64,000 bases of DNA from Pseudoxanthomonas composti (GTDB lineage Bacteria > Pseudomonadota > Gammaproteobacteria > Xanthomonadales > Xanthomonadaceae). The stretch lies in the NCBI RefSeq assembly GCF_004122095.1, contig NZ_SAWZ01000009.1:1-64000 (forward strand), written 5' to 3'. The position numbers were made by a program, and so were the translations under genes. Shown piece by piece: positions 41,404-50,129 of the stretch (the stretch's first letter is position 1; every line of letters begins with the position of its first letter). Under the pieces are notes generated by a model. The model did no database searches and was not told the DNA's origin. It saw nothing but the letters and a program-made list of their open reading frames with translations.

Positions 41404-41640
41404 GTCCGCGACCTTCTGCTGCAGGCGCAGGACGACTACACCGACGACGTCAACCAGTCGCTGGTCTACTACCTGGCGCTGCGAAAGGCCGGCGTCCCTG
41501 CAGAAATGCACATCTATCCCGAGGGTGGACATGCGTTCGGCCTGCGTCCCTCGATGTCAGCCATCAGCAAATGGCCTCGCCTTGCCGAAGACTGGCTGCC
41601 GGCCAGGGGCGTGATCCCGGATGGGGGGAGCCAGGCGCGT
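41404..41640 (+). pseudogene. C-terminal remnant of an alpha/beta hydrolase
   Basis: About 75 residues read LLLQAQDDYTDDVNQSLVYYLALRKAGVPAEMHIYPEGGHAFGLRPS..ISKWPRLAEDWL. This is the end of a secreted esterase/dienelactone-hydrolase-like protein, with the catalytic Asp (QDDYTDD) and His (GGHAFGL) but not the nucleophile half. No start signal precedes it and the frame runs on without a proper stop. Space on either side (41332-41772) holds nothing else. Confidence 0.75.
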
Positions 41641-41772
41641 TGGTTGAGCGGTGCTTCGCGCGCATTCATCCCAAGAATGCCACTCACCTCGCTGTGGCGT
41701 GGCGCGACGGGTGGTGGGCCGCGCCGAGGAGGCGGTCCGCTGGCCGACAGGCGCAGGAGCAGCCCATGCGTC

Positions 41773-43203
41773 TCAGGGCGCGGCGCGCGCGCTGGGCGCG
41801 ACCAACCGCCTGGCAAGCACCGCTGCCATCGCAATGGCGATGCCGATCATGAGGCAGGCGACGGCAAAGCCCGAGGTGACCTGATCGGCACGTGCGCCGT
41901 CAGGCGCCAGCGAGAAGAACACGCCGCCGATCAGCGCCACGGCCAGGGCGGCCCCGAGTTGCAGCGCCGCGCTGACCAACCCGGCCGCCAAGCCGGCCCA
42001 GCGCGGCGCAACCAGGTCCACGTTCAAGCGCACCACGGCCGGCAGCGCGATGCCCTGTCCCAGGCCGATCAACAGCAGGGGTACGGGGAGCCACGCGGGG
42101 GCGCCCAGCGCCGCCAAGCCTGCGGCCGCGAGCAGACCCGCCACTTCCAGGCCCATGCCGAAGCTGGCCACGCGCGGTCCCAGCCGGCGCACCAGCCGCA
42201 CACCGCACGCCGGCCCAAGCACCTGGCCGATCCCCAGCGGAAGCACGGCCAGCCCGGCGGCCAGGGCGCCATGGCCCAATCCGGCCTGCTGATACACCGC
42301 AAAGGTCAGGAAGAAGGCCGCCACGGCATACAGCAGGGCCGCCGCCAGCAGACCCAGGGCAAGCCCGGGCGCGGCCGAAATGGCCGAGGGCGGCACCAGC
42401 GGCGAACGGCCCAGGCGCTCGCGCCGCTGCTCCAGGCGCCAGAACACGGCAAGCAGACACGGGCTCAGCGCCAGCATGGCCAGGCTCCACCAGGGCCACC
42501 CGCGTTCGCGTCCTTCGATCAGCGGCACCACCAGCGCAAGCACGCCCAAGGCCAGCAGCAGCGTGCCCGGCACATCCACCCTGCCGTTGTCCTCGCCCCG
42601 GGTCTCGCGCACCAGGATCGCCGCGGCCGGGACCGCCAGCGCGATGACCGGGACATTGATCAGGAACACACTGCGCCAGCCCAGCCCCCACAGATCGGCC
42701 GAGACCAGCAGTCCGCCCAGCACCTGCCCGCCCACCGAGGCCAGGCCGAAGGTCGCACCGTACAAACCCAGCGCACGATGCTTCTCGTGGTCCGGGAACA
42801 AGGCGTGGATCGAGGCCAGGGACTGCGGCGCCATGATCGCCGCCGAGACGCCCTGCAGCAGCCTTCCCAGGACCAGCACGTCGGTCGACGGTGCGAACCC
42901 GCACAGCGCCGATGCCAGCCCGAAGCCGAGCATGCCGATCACGAAGACGCGTCGGCGTCCGAACAGATCGCCCAACCGACCGCCCAGGATCAGGGTGACC
43001 GCGTAGGCGATGGCGTACACCGACACCACCAGCTGCGCCACGTCGGTCGATGCACGCAGATCGGAGCGGATGCTGGGCAGGGTGACGTTGACGATGAAGA
43101 AATCCAGCGGAGGCAGCAGGGTCCCCGCCAGCAGCACGCAAAGGGCGGCCCAGCGGCGCGGGTCGACGCGCTCCATCTCCGGAGCGGGAAGGGAGGTGTT
43201 CAT
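41773..43203 (-). CDS. MFS drug exporter, DHA2 (EmrB/QacA) type
   Basis: A 476-residue transporter with about fourteen hydrophobic segments. Motif A reads GGRLGDLFGRRRVF, motif C-like GATFGLASVGGQVLGG lies in the fifth segment, and the N-terminal LDFFIVNVTLPSI is typical of DHA2 proteins. I start it at ATG 43203 (MNTSLPAPEMER). The adjacent minus-strand SDR and divergent LysR gene suggest one regulated cluster. Confidence 0.9.
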   Translation of the reverse strand: MNTSLPAPEMERVDPRRWAALCVLLAGTLLPPLDFFIVNVTLPSIRSDLRASTDVAQLVVSVYAIAYAVTLILGGRLGDLFGRRRVFVIGMLGFGLASALCGFAPSTDVLVLGRLLQGVSAAIMAPQSLASIHALFPDHEKHRALGLYGATFGLASVGGQVLGGLLVSADLWGLGWRSVFLINVPVIALAVPAAAILVRETRGEDNGRVDVPGTLLLALGVLALVVPLIEGRERGWPWWSLAMLALSPCLLAVFWRLEQRRERLGRSPLVPPSAISAAPGLALGLLAAALLYAVAAFFLTFAVYQQAGLGHGALAAGLAVLPLGIGQVLGPACGVRLVRRLGPRVASFGMGLEVAGLLAAAGLAALGAPAWLPVPLLLIGLGQGIALPAVVRLNVDLVAPRWAGLAAGLVSAALQLGAALAVALIGGVFFSLAPDGARADQVTSGFAVACLMIGIAIAMAAVLARRLVAPSARAAP

Positions 43204-43378
43204 TTGGACTCCAAAAGCTGCGAGCAAAAGGCGCCGGCCTTGGCCCGCGTTGCCGACGCCACCGTGCGTGCTCGACGCGGGCAACGGGCGCCTGGCGCTG
43301 GAACGCGCAGGACAAGCGCGAGACGTCGTGCTCGAGAGCGGTCAGCGTTGCCGTCGCGACGGTGGAGATGACGTGCAG

Positions 43379-44125
43379 TCAGCGCATGCCGCCTGACCCG
43401 ACGATGCATTCGCCCGTCACCCAGCCGGCGTCATCGCAGGCGAGGAAGGACACGATCGAGGCGATGTCCTCGACCTGACCGATCCGGCCCAGCGGCGTCT
43501 GTTGCTCGTTCCAGGCCCGGAAGTCCGAACCCATCACGCCGTTGGCGTGGGTCCCGTCGGTTTCGATCAGCCCGGGATTGACCGCATTGACGCGGATGCC
43601 GCGCGGGCCCAGCTCGCGCGAGAGCACGCCGGTGATGGCGTCGATGGCCCCCTTGGTGCCGCTGTAGATCGCGCTTTCGCTCGGCAGGATCCGGGTGACG
43701 AAGGAGCTGATGTTGATGATGCTGGCGCCTTGCTTCAGGAACGGCACGGCTGCGCCGGTGACCAGCAGCGGGGCCAGCACGTTGAGGTCGAACTGCTGGC
43801 GATACAGCGCCTCGGTACTTTCCTCGACCTTGGCGAACTGGTACCTGCCCGCATTGTTGACCAGGATGTCCAGCCTGCCGAACTCGGCGATGGCCGAGGC
43901 GATGAGCGCATCGACCTCGGCCTTGATGCGGACATCGGCGCGTGTCGCGATCGCGCGGCCTCCGGCGTCAGTGATCTCGGCGACCACGCTTTGCGCTTCG
44001 CGCGCGCTGGCGGCGTAGTTGACGACCACCTTGGCGCCATCGCGTGCCAGGCGGCGCGCGATCCCCGCGCCGATGCCTTTGGATGCGCCCGTGACCAGGG
44101 CGACCTTCTCGTTCAATCTGCTCAT
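43379..44125 (-). CDS. SDR family oxidoreductase
   Basis: A 248-residue classical SDR with all catalytic features: TGASKGIG (cofactor), LVNNAG, INISSFVTRILPSESAIYSGTKGA (Ser, Tyr, Lys) and the NAVNPGLIETDGT loop. The substrate is unknown. The ATG at 44125 is favoured because the sequence before it lacks SDR character. It is divergent from the LysR gene at 44353, whose product is the likely regulator. Confidence 0.92.
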   Translation of the reverse strand: MSRLNEKVALVTGASKGIGAGIARRLARDGAKVVVNYAASAREAQSVVAEITDAGGRAIATRADVRIKAEVDALIASAIAEFGRLDILVNNAGRYQFAKVEESTEALYRQQFDLNVLAPLLVTGAAVPFLKQGASIINISSFVTRILPSESAIYSGTKGAIDAITGVLSRELGPRGIRVNAVNPGLIETDGTHANGVMGSDFRAWNEQQTPLGRIGQVEDIASIVSFLACDDAGWVTGECIVGSGGMR

Positions 44126-44352
44126 GTGAGGTGGCTCCATGTGAAGCCGGCTGCGACCGAGGCGCTGGCCAGCGTTGCGAGGGCCTTGCAGCGAGCGCGC
44201 GTGGAGAGGACCAGGCGCAGGGCGTGGCGCAAGGCGCATGTCCTGTGCTCGCGCGCCCTCGCTGGAGGGCAGGTGCATGGTGCCCCTTGCAGGATTGTCT
44301 GGGCACTGTCATTCCTGCATATTCGGCGTGCATTTTTGAACGGGATCTCGGC

Positions 44353-45243
44353 ATGGAGTGGAGCGATATCCGGATCTTCCTGGCGGTGGTGCGCGGCAAG
44401 TCGCTGGGCGAGGCCGCACGCGCGCTGGGCGTGAGCCATCCCACCGTCGGGCGCCGGATCAGGGTGCTGGAAGCGCAGGCCGAGCAACCCTTGTTTCGCA
44501 GGACCAGGGACGGGCTGGTGCTCACCGATGCGGGCGATGCGGTGCTGTCCCTGGCCCACGCCATGGAGGAGGCGGCCCTGTCCATGGAGCGGCGCCTGGC
44601 GGGCAACCATGCCCGGCTCGAAGGCATCCTGCGGATCTCATCGGCGGACTGGTTCGCCGCCTACGTCCTGGCGCCGGTCCTGGTCGAACTCGGGCGCCTG
44701 CATCCTGCCGTGGTGCCTGAAATCATCGCCAGCTACCGGTTGCTGGACCTGTCCCGTCGCGAGGCCGACGTGGCCTTTCGCATCGTGCCCTTCAGCGAGC
44801 CGGACATCGTGCAGCGTCGCCTGATGACCATGCCTTACGGCCTGTACGGATCAGCCGAGACCGCGCATGCGGTGCGTCAGGACCCCGGATCGGTCCCCCT
44901 GATCCTCATGAACTCGGCACAGGCGCACTTTCCCGATGTCGGCTGGCTGCTGGACCGCTTCCCGCAGTCCAGGCGTGCCTTCACCAGCACCAGCCGCAGC
45001 GTCCAGGCGCAGATGTGCCGCAGGGGCCAGGGCGTTGCGGTACTGCCGCGGCCATTGGCCGAAGGCGTGGACGGGCTGCAGCGCATCGACCAGTTCGGGC
45101 AGCCGCCCAGTCGCCAGGTCTGGGTGGGCTATCACCAGGACCTTCGCCACATGGATCGGCTGCGCGCGCTGCTGGAGATCGCCGAGCGGCTGCTGCCCCA
45201 GGCCACCGCGACCGAAGACGGCGTCGGATCAGCGCGGCCCTAG
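44353..45243 (+). CDS. LysR family transcriptional regulator
   Basis: A 296-residue regulator. The N-terminal helix-turn-helix (IRIFLAVVRGKSLGEAARALGVSHPTVGRRIRVLEAQAEQPLFRRTRDGLVLTDAG) is followed by an effector-binding domain of the shorter, divergent kind. The ATG at 44353 gives the normal spacing to the HTH. The 227-bp gap to the divergent SDR gene should contain its T-N11-A operator; a clear one was not fixed by eye. Confidence 0.92.
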   Translation: MEWSDIRIFLAVVRGKSLGEAARALGVSHPTVGRRIRVLEAQAEQPLFRRTRDGLVLTDAGDAVLSLAHAMEEAALSMERRLAGNHARLEGILRISSADWFAAYVLAPVLVELGRLHPAVVPEIIASYRLLDLSRREADVAFRIVPFSEPDIVQRRLMTMPYGLYGSAETAHAVRQDPGSVPLILMNSAQAHFPDVGWLLDRFPQSRRAFTSTSRSVQAQMCRRGQGVAVLPRPLAEGVDGLQRIDQFGQPPSRQVWVGYHQDLRHMDRLRALLEIAERLLPQATATEDGVGSARP

Positions 45244-45306
45244 CAAGGCCGCAGCGTCGTTGCGCCCAGCACGGACACCTCACCAGTTCCCCATGGACGC
45301 AACCCC

Positions 45307-45337
45307 GTAGGGTGGAAGACGCCTCACCCTTCCACCA
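45307..45337. repeat. Degenerate single copy of the GTAGGGTGGA repeat
   Basis: GTAGGGTGGAAGACGCCTCACCCTTCCACC resembles the GTAGGGTGGACAACGC..TTGTCCACC element at 1-225 and 59763-60176, with the central part altered. The surrounding 225-bp gap has no gene. Confidence 0.5.
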
Positions 45338-45468
45338 CGGACCCACCGAACAAGCCGATCCACAGCCTCGCCAACTCGATCAACAGTTCACCAATCCAAC
45401 CCCGCGCGCGACATCGCGTCCCGCCGCCGCAGTGCCGCGGACCCAGGGATGCCTTCCGCGTCGCGCGC

Positions 45469-46470
45469 TCAATGCGCGAGCGCCAGGCGGGCGGGCCGGT
45501 GCACTTCCACCGTCACGTGCACCAGTTCCTCGTGGACCTGCAACGCCCGGCGGAAGTAGTCGGCATCCAGGTCGGCGGGCGTGACCAGGCTGATCACGCA
45601 GGCGTAGCGCTCGGCGCCCACGCGCCAGACATGCAGGTCGCTGATGGCCACCTCGTGCGGATCCTGTGCGATGACCTCGCGGATCTCCTCGACCACCGGC
45701 GCATCCATTTCCGCATCCAGCAGCACACGCGCAGTGCTGCGCAACAGGCCCCAGGCCCACACGGTGACCAGCACTGCGCCGACGATGCCCATCAGCGGGT
45801 CCATCCAGGTCAGGCCCCACAGCATGCCGACCACCAGGGCCAGGATGGCCAGCACGGAAGTGGCGGCATCGGCCACCACGTGCAGATAGGCCGCGCGCAG
45901 GTTGAGATCCTGATGCGCATGGCCGGCATGATCGTGCCCGTGCCCGTGCCCGTGCCCATGTCCATGTCCATGTCCATGCCCATGCGAGTGCGAGTGCGAG
46001 TGCGAGTGCGAGTGGCTGTCGCGCAGCCACCAGGCGCAGACCAGGTTGACCAGCAGGCCGATGCCGGCGATGACGATGGCTTCCTGGTAGTGGATCGGCT
46101 TGGGCGCGACGAAGCGCTCGATGGACTGCACCGCCATCAGCACCGCCACGCACAGCAGCAGGATCGCGCTGGAGTAACCGCCCAGCACTTCCACTTTCCA
46201 GGTCCCGAAGGCGAAGCGGGCGTTGTCGGCGTGACGTCGGGCGAAGGCATAGGCGAACAAGGCCAGCCCCAGCGCCAGCGCATGCGAGCTCATGTGCCAG
46301 CCATCGGCCAGCAGCGCCATGGAGTTCAGCACCCAGCCGCCGACGATCTCCACCACCATCATGATCGCCGTCAGCGCCACTGCGCGGCGGGTGTTGGCTT
46401 CGGCCAGGGGATTGCCACTGCCGAAGGCGTGGGAGTGGCGGCGGCTGGCGGCGATGGCGTGCGTGGACAT
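45469..46470 (-). CDS. dmeF: CDF cation efflux protein, DmeF-like (Co/Ni/Zn)
   Basis: A 333-residue inner-membrane metal/proton antiporter with six membrane segments. Metal-site motifs are LLADGWHMSSH (second segment) and HVVADAATS (fifth). Between segments four and five lies a long His-rich loop (about residues 153-186) of Ser-His then Gly-His repeats. The C-terminal cytoplasmic CDF domain is complete. The divergent CsoR/RcnR-type gene and the tandem operator between them are the DmeRF arrangement. Metal preference is inferred. Confidence 0.87.
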   Translation of the reverse strand: MSTHAIAASRRHSHAFGSGNPLAEANTRRAVALTAIMMVVEIVGGWVLNSMALLADGWHMSSHALALGLALFAYAFARRHADNARFAFGTWKVEVLGGYSSAILLLCVAVLMAVQSIERFVAPKPIHYQEAIVIAGIGLLVNLVCAWWLRDSHSHSHSHSHSHGHGHGHGHGHGHGHGHDHAGHAHQDLNLRAAYLHVVADAATSVLAILALVVGMLWGLTWMDPLMGIVGAVLVTVWAWGLLRSTARVLLDAEMDAPVVEEIREVIAQDPHEVAISDLHVWRVGAERYACVISLVTPADLDADYFRRALQVHEELVHVTVEVHRPARLALAH

Positions 46471-46493
46471 GGCAGGACGGGCGCTCGCGTAAG

Positions 46494-46532
46494 ATACCCC
46501 CATAGGGTACATCGGATACCCCCGGGAGGTAC
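46494..46532. promoter_or_regulatory. Tandem CsoR/RcnR-type operators
   Basis: Two copies of ATACCCCC-N3-5-GGGTAC/GAGGTAC: ATACCCCCATAGGGTAC at 46494-46510 and ATACCCCCGGGAGGTAC at 46516-46532, starts 22 bp apart (two helical turns). This C-tract flanked by TA-inverted arms matches RcnR/DmeR-type sites. The second site covers the GGGAGG ribosome site of the regulator gene, implying autoregulation. Confidence 0.75.
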
Positions 46533-46535
46533 CGC

Positions 46536-46820
46536 ATGGCACATCTGAATCATGACCGCGCCCGCCTGCTGGCCCGCATCAGGCGAATGAAGGGGCAGGT
46601 CGAAGCGCTGGAAAAAGCGCTGTCCGCGCACGCACCCGACGAACTGGACTGCACCGCGCTGCTGACCCAGGTCGCCGCAGTGCGCGGCGCTTCCCATGGG
46701 TTGATGGTGGAACTGCTGAGCGAGCACCTGCGCCACCACGTCGCCGGCCCGGACGATGCCGCCAGCCGCGAATCGGCGGTGGAGGACATCGCCGGCATCC
46801 TCAAGAGCTATCTGAAGTAG
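46536..46820 (+). CDS. dmeR: CsoR/RcnR/FrmR family metal-sensing repressor (DmeR-like)
   Basis: A 94-residue all-helical DUF156 protein: MAHLNHDRARLLARIRRMKGQVEALEKAL, then CTALLTQVAAVRGASHGLMVELLSEHLRHHV. The His near the N-terminus, Cys of helix 2 and His of the SHGL segment fit the Ni/Co-sensing RcnR/DmeR group; FrmR-type formaldehyde sensing is less likely next to a cation exporter. Its ribosome site overlaps the second operator. Confidence 0.88.
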   Translation: MAHLNHDRARLLARIRRMKGQVEALEKALSAHAPDELDCTALLTQVAAVRGASHGLMVELLSEHLRHHVAGPDDAASRESAVEDIAGILKSYLK

Positions 46821-46940
46821 GTCAGTTGAACTTCAGCGGTGGACTGCGGCAAACGCCAGCGGCACCGCCCGTGGGTTCACCGCATGGGTGTCCCATGGGA
46901 GGGCTCCTTCCAGGCATCGGGGCTGCCCAGGTGCGCCGGA

Positions 46941-47756
46941 TCAGAACATCTCGTCCAGCATGAGATGGAACTGCAGCTTGCGCTCATTGACGACGGCGCT
47001 GCCGTAGCGTTCGAGGAATCGCGTCTGCAGGGACGCGTCGAACTCGCCGAGACAGTTCCACAGGATCGCCAGGTCTTGGTAGCGGTCGGCGACACCCACC
47101 CTGCCGGCGTCGATGCAGCCGGTGACCTGGCCATCGATCATCAGGATGTTGTCCAGCGAGTAATCGCCATGGGTGACCACAGGATCGGGCGGCAACGGCA
47201 GCAGCTTCTGCATTGCCTCCCAGACCTGCGCGGCAGTCCAGCCTTCGCGCTCGGTGTCGAAGTCGTCTTCATCGACAAGACCCGCGTCGATGCGCTCGCG
47301 CGCCCGTGCCAGGCGATAGGCGTGATCGCTGGTGAAAGGACAATCGCCGACCGGGATCGCATGGAGACGCTGCAGGAATCCGGCGAGCGCATCGACGATC
47401 TCTGCGCGGGCCTCAGGGTGCGCTTCCAGAAGCTGGTAGGCGGTCTGTCCAGGAACGGCGGTCATCAGTAGCCACGCCTCGTCCTGGGTGGCGAGGAAGG
47501 CTTGGACCTCGGGGACCGGAACGTGTCCTGCCAGCCAGCGCAGCCGGACCATTTCGTCTGTGATGTCGCCCGCGACAGCGCCGCGACCATGCTTGAGGAA
47601 AAGATCAGGTGCACCGCGCTTGCCGTGCAGTCGGTGAACCGCACCACCAGACTCCCCGACCTTGTCGCGCGCCCATGCATAACCTTCCACCAGCGTGGCC
47701 AGGGTCGCCGGCAGCGGGATCGCGTTACAGGCCTCTTCCCGATCCTCATCCGTCAT
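46941..47756 (-). CDS. Aminoglycoside 3'-phosphotransferase, APH(3')-II-like
   Basis: A 271-residue kinase of the aminoglycoside phosphotransferase family. It has the nucleotide-binding N-lobe (GAVHRLHGKRGAPDLFLKHGRG), the catalytic loop VVTHGDYSLDNILM (HGDxxxxN), the metal-binding Asp region GCIDAGRVGVADRYQDLAI, and a C-terminal LDEMF as in APH(3') enzymes. Chromosomal APH(3')-II variants are known in Stenotrophomonas. An AGGAGAGG sits 4 nt before the ATG at 47756. Kanamycin/neomycin modification is predicted, not shown. Confidence 0.88.
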   Translation of the reverse strand: MTDEDREEACNAIPLPATLATLVEGYAWARDKVGESGGAVHRLHGKRGAPDLFLKHGRGAVAGDITDEMVRLRWLAGHVPVPEVQAFLATQDEAWLLMTAVPGQTAYQLLEAHPEARAEIVDALAGFLQRLHAIPVGDCPFTSDHAYRLARARERIDAGLVDEDDFDTEREGWTAAQVWEAMQKLLPLPPDPVVTHGDYSLDNILMIDGQVTGCIDAGRVGVADRYQDLAILWNCLGEFDASLQTRFLERYGSAVVNERKLQFHLMLDEMF

Positions 47757-47893
47757 ACAGCCTCTCCTGTGCCCCTGTTCTGGATCTCTAGCGACTGCCG
47801 TCCTCCATCGGCTTGCAGTGGGAGACTGTCCGCAGGGGCCACAGGGTGCCGCGCGCAGTGCAGCGCGGGCAAGCTTGCGCGTGTCCCCTCCGC

Positions 47894-48664
47894 TCAGGGC
47901 TGCACGGTAAAACCGCGCTGGATGAAGATTGGCCTGGCGGCCGGCGAGATCAGCCAGCGCACGAAAGCCTCCGCGCCGGGCTGCGCACCTTTCAGCGCCG
48001 CGACCGGATAGACGATGGGCGGATGGCTGTCGGCGGGGAAGGTGGCGACCACGCGCACCTTGGGATCGGCCTTGGCGTCGGAGCCATAGACGATGCCCAG
48101 CGGCGCCTCGCCGCGCGAGACCAACAGCAGGGCCGCACGCACGCTGTCCGATTCGGCCAGCTGCGTCGAGACGCCGTCCCACAGCTGCAGCGATTCCAGC
48201 GCGGCCTTGCCGTACTTGCCGGCCGGCACGCTGCTCACCTGGCCCATGGCCAGGCGGCCGCTGCCGAGCGCGGTCTTCAGGGAGCCGGCCTTGCGCAGGT
48301 CCACCGAGGTCTTGCTGGACTTGGGCGCGACCACGACCAGGGTGTTGCCCAGCAGGTTGTGGCGGCTGGCAGTGTCGACCCTGCCGCGCTGGGCCAGGTA
48401 GTCCATCCACTCCAGGTCGGCGGAGAAGAACACGTCGGCCGGCGCGCCTTGCTCGATCTGCCGCGCCAGCGCGGAGCTGGCGGCGTAGGACACACGCACC
48501 GGCGTGCCGGTGCGCTGCTCGTACTGCGTGGCGGCCGCATCCATCGATTCCTTCAGGCTGGCCGCGGCGAAGACGGTGATGGGCTCGGCGGCATTCGCCG
48601 AGGTGGTGGCCAGTGCGAGCAGGAAGGCGCAGCCTCGAAGCATCAGGCCAGTCAGGCTTTTCAT
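47894..48664 (-). CDS. modA: Molybdate ABC transporter binding protein ModA
   Basis: A 256-residue periplasmic protein: signal peptide about 1-25, then [60 protein letters not shown] and NTLVVVAPK, the anion-contact segments of ModA. modB and modC are not adjacent within this window, so it depends on a transporter elsewhere. The molybdopterin enzyme PaoABC encoded at 55941-59732 is a consumer of its cargo. Confidence 0.9.
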   Translation of the reverse strand: MKSLTGLMLRGCAFLLALATTSANAAEPITVFAAASLKESMDAAATQYEQRTGTPVRVSYAASSALARQIEQGAPADVFFSADLEWMDYLAQRGRVDTASRHNLLGNTLVVVAPKSSKTSVDLRKAGSLKTALGSGRLAMGQVSSVPAGKYGKAALESLQLWDGVSTQLAESDSVRAALLLVSRGEAPLGIVYGSDAKADPKVRVVATFPADSHPPIVYPVAALKGAQPGAEAFVRWLISPAARPIFIQRGFTVQP

Positions 48665-48760
48665 CGAAGGGACTCTCGGATCGAAGGGTTGGCGCACCGC
48701 GTTGGGTGTCAGGATCAGCCTAGCGCGCTGCCCGCCTGCAAGGTGTCGTGGGCAAGCGCC

Positions 48761-49492
48761 TCAGCTTTCGCCCGGCTCGGTGTCGGCGGCCTTGCGCCTG
48801 CTGCGCGTGGCCTTGCGCGCGGGCTTCTTCGCCGGCGCGGCGCCCGCGCTGCCGGTGGCGGTCGTGGCCAGCACGCCGCCCAGCTGCATCTGCTCCAGCC
48901 AGGACAACGTGTCCACGTGGGCCAGGAAGTGCTGCAGATAGCCCGGCGAGCAGGCCTGCATCAAGGTGATGGCCCGATGCGCGAGCGCGGTGGAGTTAAG
49001 CGGGCCGGCGCCGACCGGCGCCTGCTCCAGTGTCCTGCGCACCTGCCGCTCGCTGCGCACGCTGTTCCAGATGCCGCGGAACGCTTCCAGCGCCGGCATC
49101 TCGGCGGGGGCCGGGGGAGCCTCCACGGCCGCGGACGATGCGGCGACGACCGGCGCCTGCAGTCCCTGCGCCTGGCGGCCGAGCTGCTCGACCAGCGCCA
49201 GCAGCGGGCGTTGCGCCGGTTGCCGGGGCACACGCTTGCCGGCCTTTGGCGCCTTGGCGCTGGCCTCGGACAGCAGGGCCGCGTATTCCTCCAGCAGCGC
49301 CGTCAGCCTGGTCTCCAGCGTCTTGCGCGCGTTGCCGGTCAACCGGCCCGTGCGCGCGGTCAGCGCCGACAGGAAGGCAAAGCGGGTGGGCGCATGGCGA
49401 TCCGCCCCGGCCTGGCGCCAGGCGTCCAGCTGGGTCTGCGCCTGCGCAAGCACATCGATCTGCTGCGCGGTGCGGGCGCGATCAGCGGCCAT
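48761..49492 (-). CDS. DUF2894 protein
   Basis: A 243-residue cytoplasmic, Ala/Arg-rich helical protein ending in a Lys/Arg-rich tail (KKPARKATRSRRKAADTEPGES). It matches the DUF2894 family, whose genes follow OmpA-like and DUF802 genes in xanthomonads and burkholderias, as here. The start overlaps the OmpA gene by 11 nt. Function unknown; last gene of the four-gene operon. Confidence 0.75.
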   Translation of the reverse strand: MAADRARTAQQIDVLAQAQTQLDAWRQAGADRHAPTRFAFLSALTARTGRLTGNARKTLETRLTALLEEYAALLSEASAKAPKAGKRVPRQPAQRPLLALVEQLGRQAQGLQAPVVAASSAAVEAPPAPAEMPALEAFRGIWNSVRSERQVRRTLEQAPVGAGPLNSTALAHRAITLMQACSPGYLQHFLAHVDTLSWLEQMQLGGVLATTATGSAGAAPAKKPARKATRSRRKAADTEPGES

Positions 49493-50129
49493 CGCCGGCC
49501 GCGCGCTGCTTGGGCCGGGGGATCGGCGCGATCTCCACGCGACGGTTTTTGGCGCGGCCTTCCTCGTCGGTGTTGGCCGCCACCGGCTGCTGCGCGCCGA
49601 AGGCGGCGGCGAACACCGACTGCGCCGGCACACCTTCGGCCATCAGCGCGCGCGTGACCGTCAGGGCGCGTTCGGAGGATAGCTGCCAGTTGTCGGTGAA
49701 CTGGCGGTTGCTGCCGCTGACCTGGCGGTCGTCGGTGAAGCCGCTGACCATCAGGATCTCGTTGCGGGCCTTGAGGTATTCCACCAGCGGCCCGGCCAGG
49801 GTCTTGAGCACCTCGCGACCTTCCGGCTGCAGCTGCGCGGAGTTCAGCGCGAACAGCAGGTTGCCGCGGATGCCGATGCGGCCATCGACCAGGGTGACGC
49901 GCCCGGCGGCCAGGGGGCCGGCCAGGGCCTGCTCCAGGGTCTTGCGCTGCTGCTGCTCGGCCTGGCGCTGCCGCACCGCTTCGTCCAGCTGCTGGGACAG
50001 CTGCAGCTGCACGGCGATCACCCCGACCAGGATCAGCACGAAGGCGCCCAGCAGCACCGACATCAGGTCGCCGAACACCGCCCACACCGGCGCGGAGGTG
50101 CCGGCCTCGTCGTCCAGCTCGACACTCAT
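49482..50129 (-). CDS. OmpA-like (MotB/ZorB-like) peptidoglycan-binding membrane protein
   Basis: A 215-residue protein with one N-terminal membrane segment (about 19-42: VFGDLMSVLLGAFVLILVGVIAV) that carries an Asp at its start, like the proton-binding Asp of MotB. A short coiled coil follows, then an OmpA domain (GNLLFALNSAQLQPEGREVLKTLA, VSGFTDDRQ, SSERALTVTRALMAEG, GAQQPVAANTDEEGRAKNRRVEI). It overlaps the DUF802 gene by 4 nt (ATGA). The pair resembles a stator with a cell-wall anchor. Confidence 0.87.
   Translation of the reverse strand: MSVELDDEAGTSAPVWAVFGDLMSVLLGAFVLILVGVIAVQLQLSQQLDEAVRQRQAEQQQRKTLEQALAGPLAAGRVTLVDGRIGIRGNLLFALNSAQLQPEGREVLKTLAGPLVEYLKARNEILMVSGFTDDRQVSGSNRQFTDNWQLSSERALTVTRALMAEGVPAQSVFAAAFGAQQPVAANTDEEGRAKNRRVEIAPIPRPKQRAAGDGR

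Noticed and set aside
41368-43371. 667-codon plus-strand open frame
   Set aside because: Only the first part matches a hydrolase remnant; the rest is antisense to the MFS gene.
45940-46015. Short direct repeats that could suggest a CRISPR-like array
   Set aside because: They are 6-mers coding for His repeats in an intact transporter frame.
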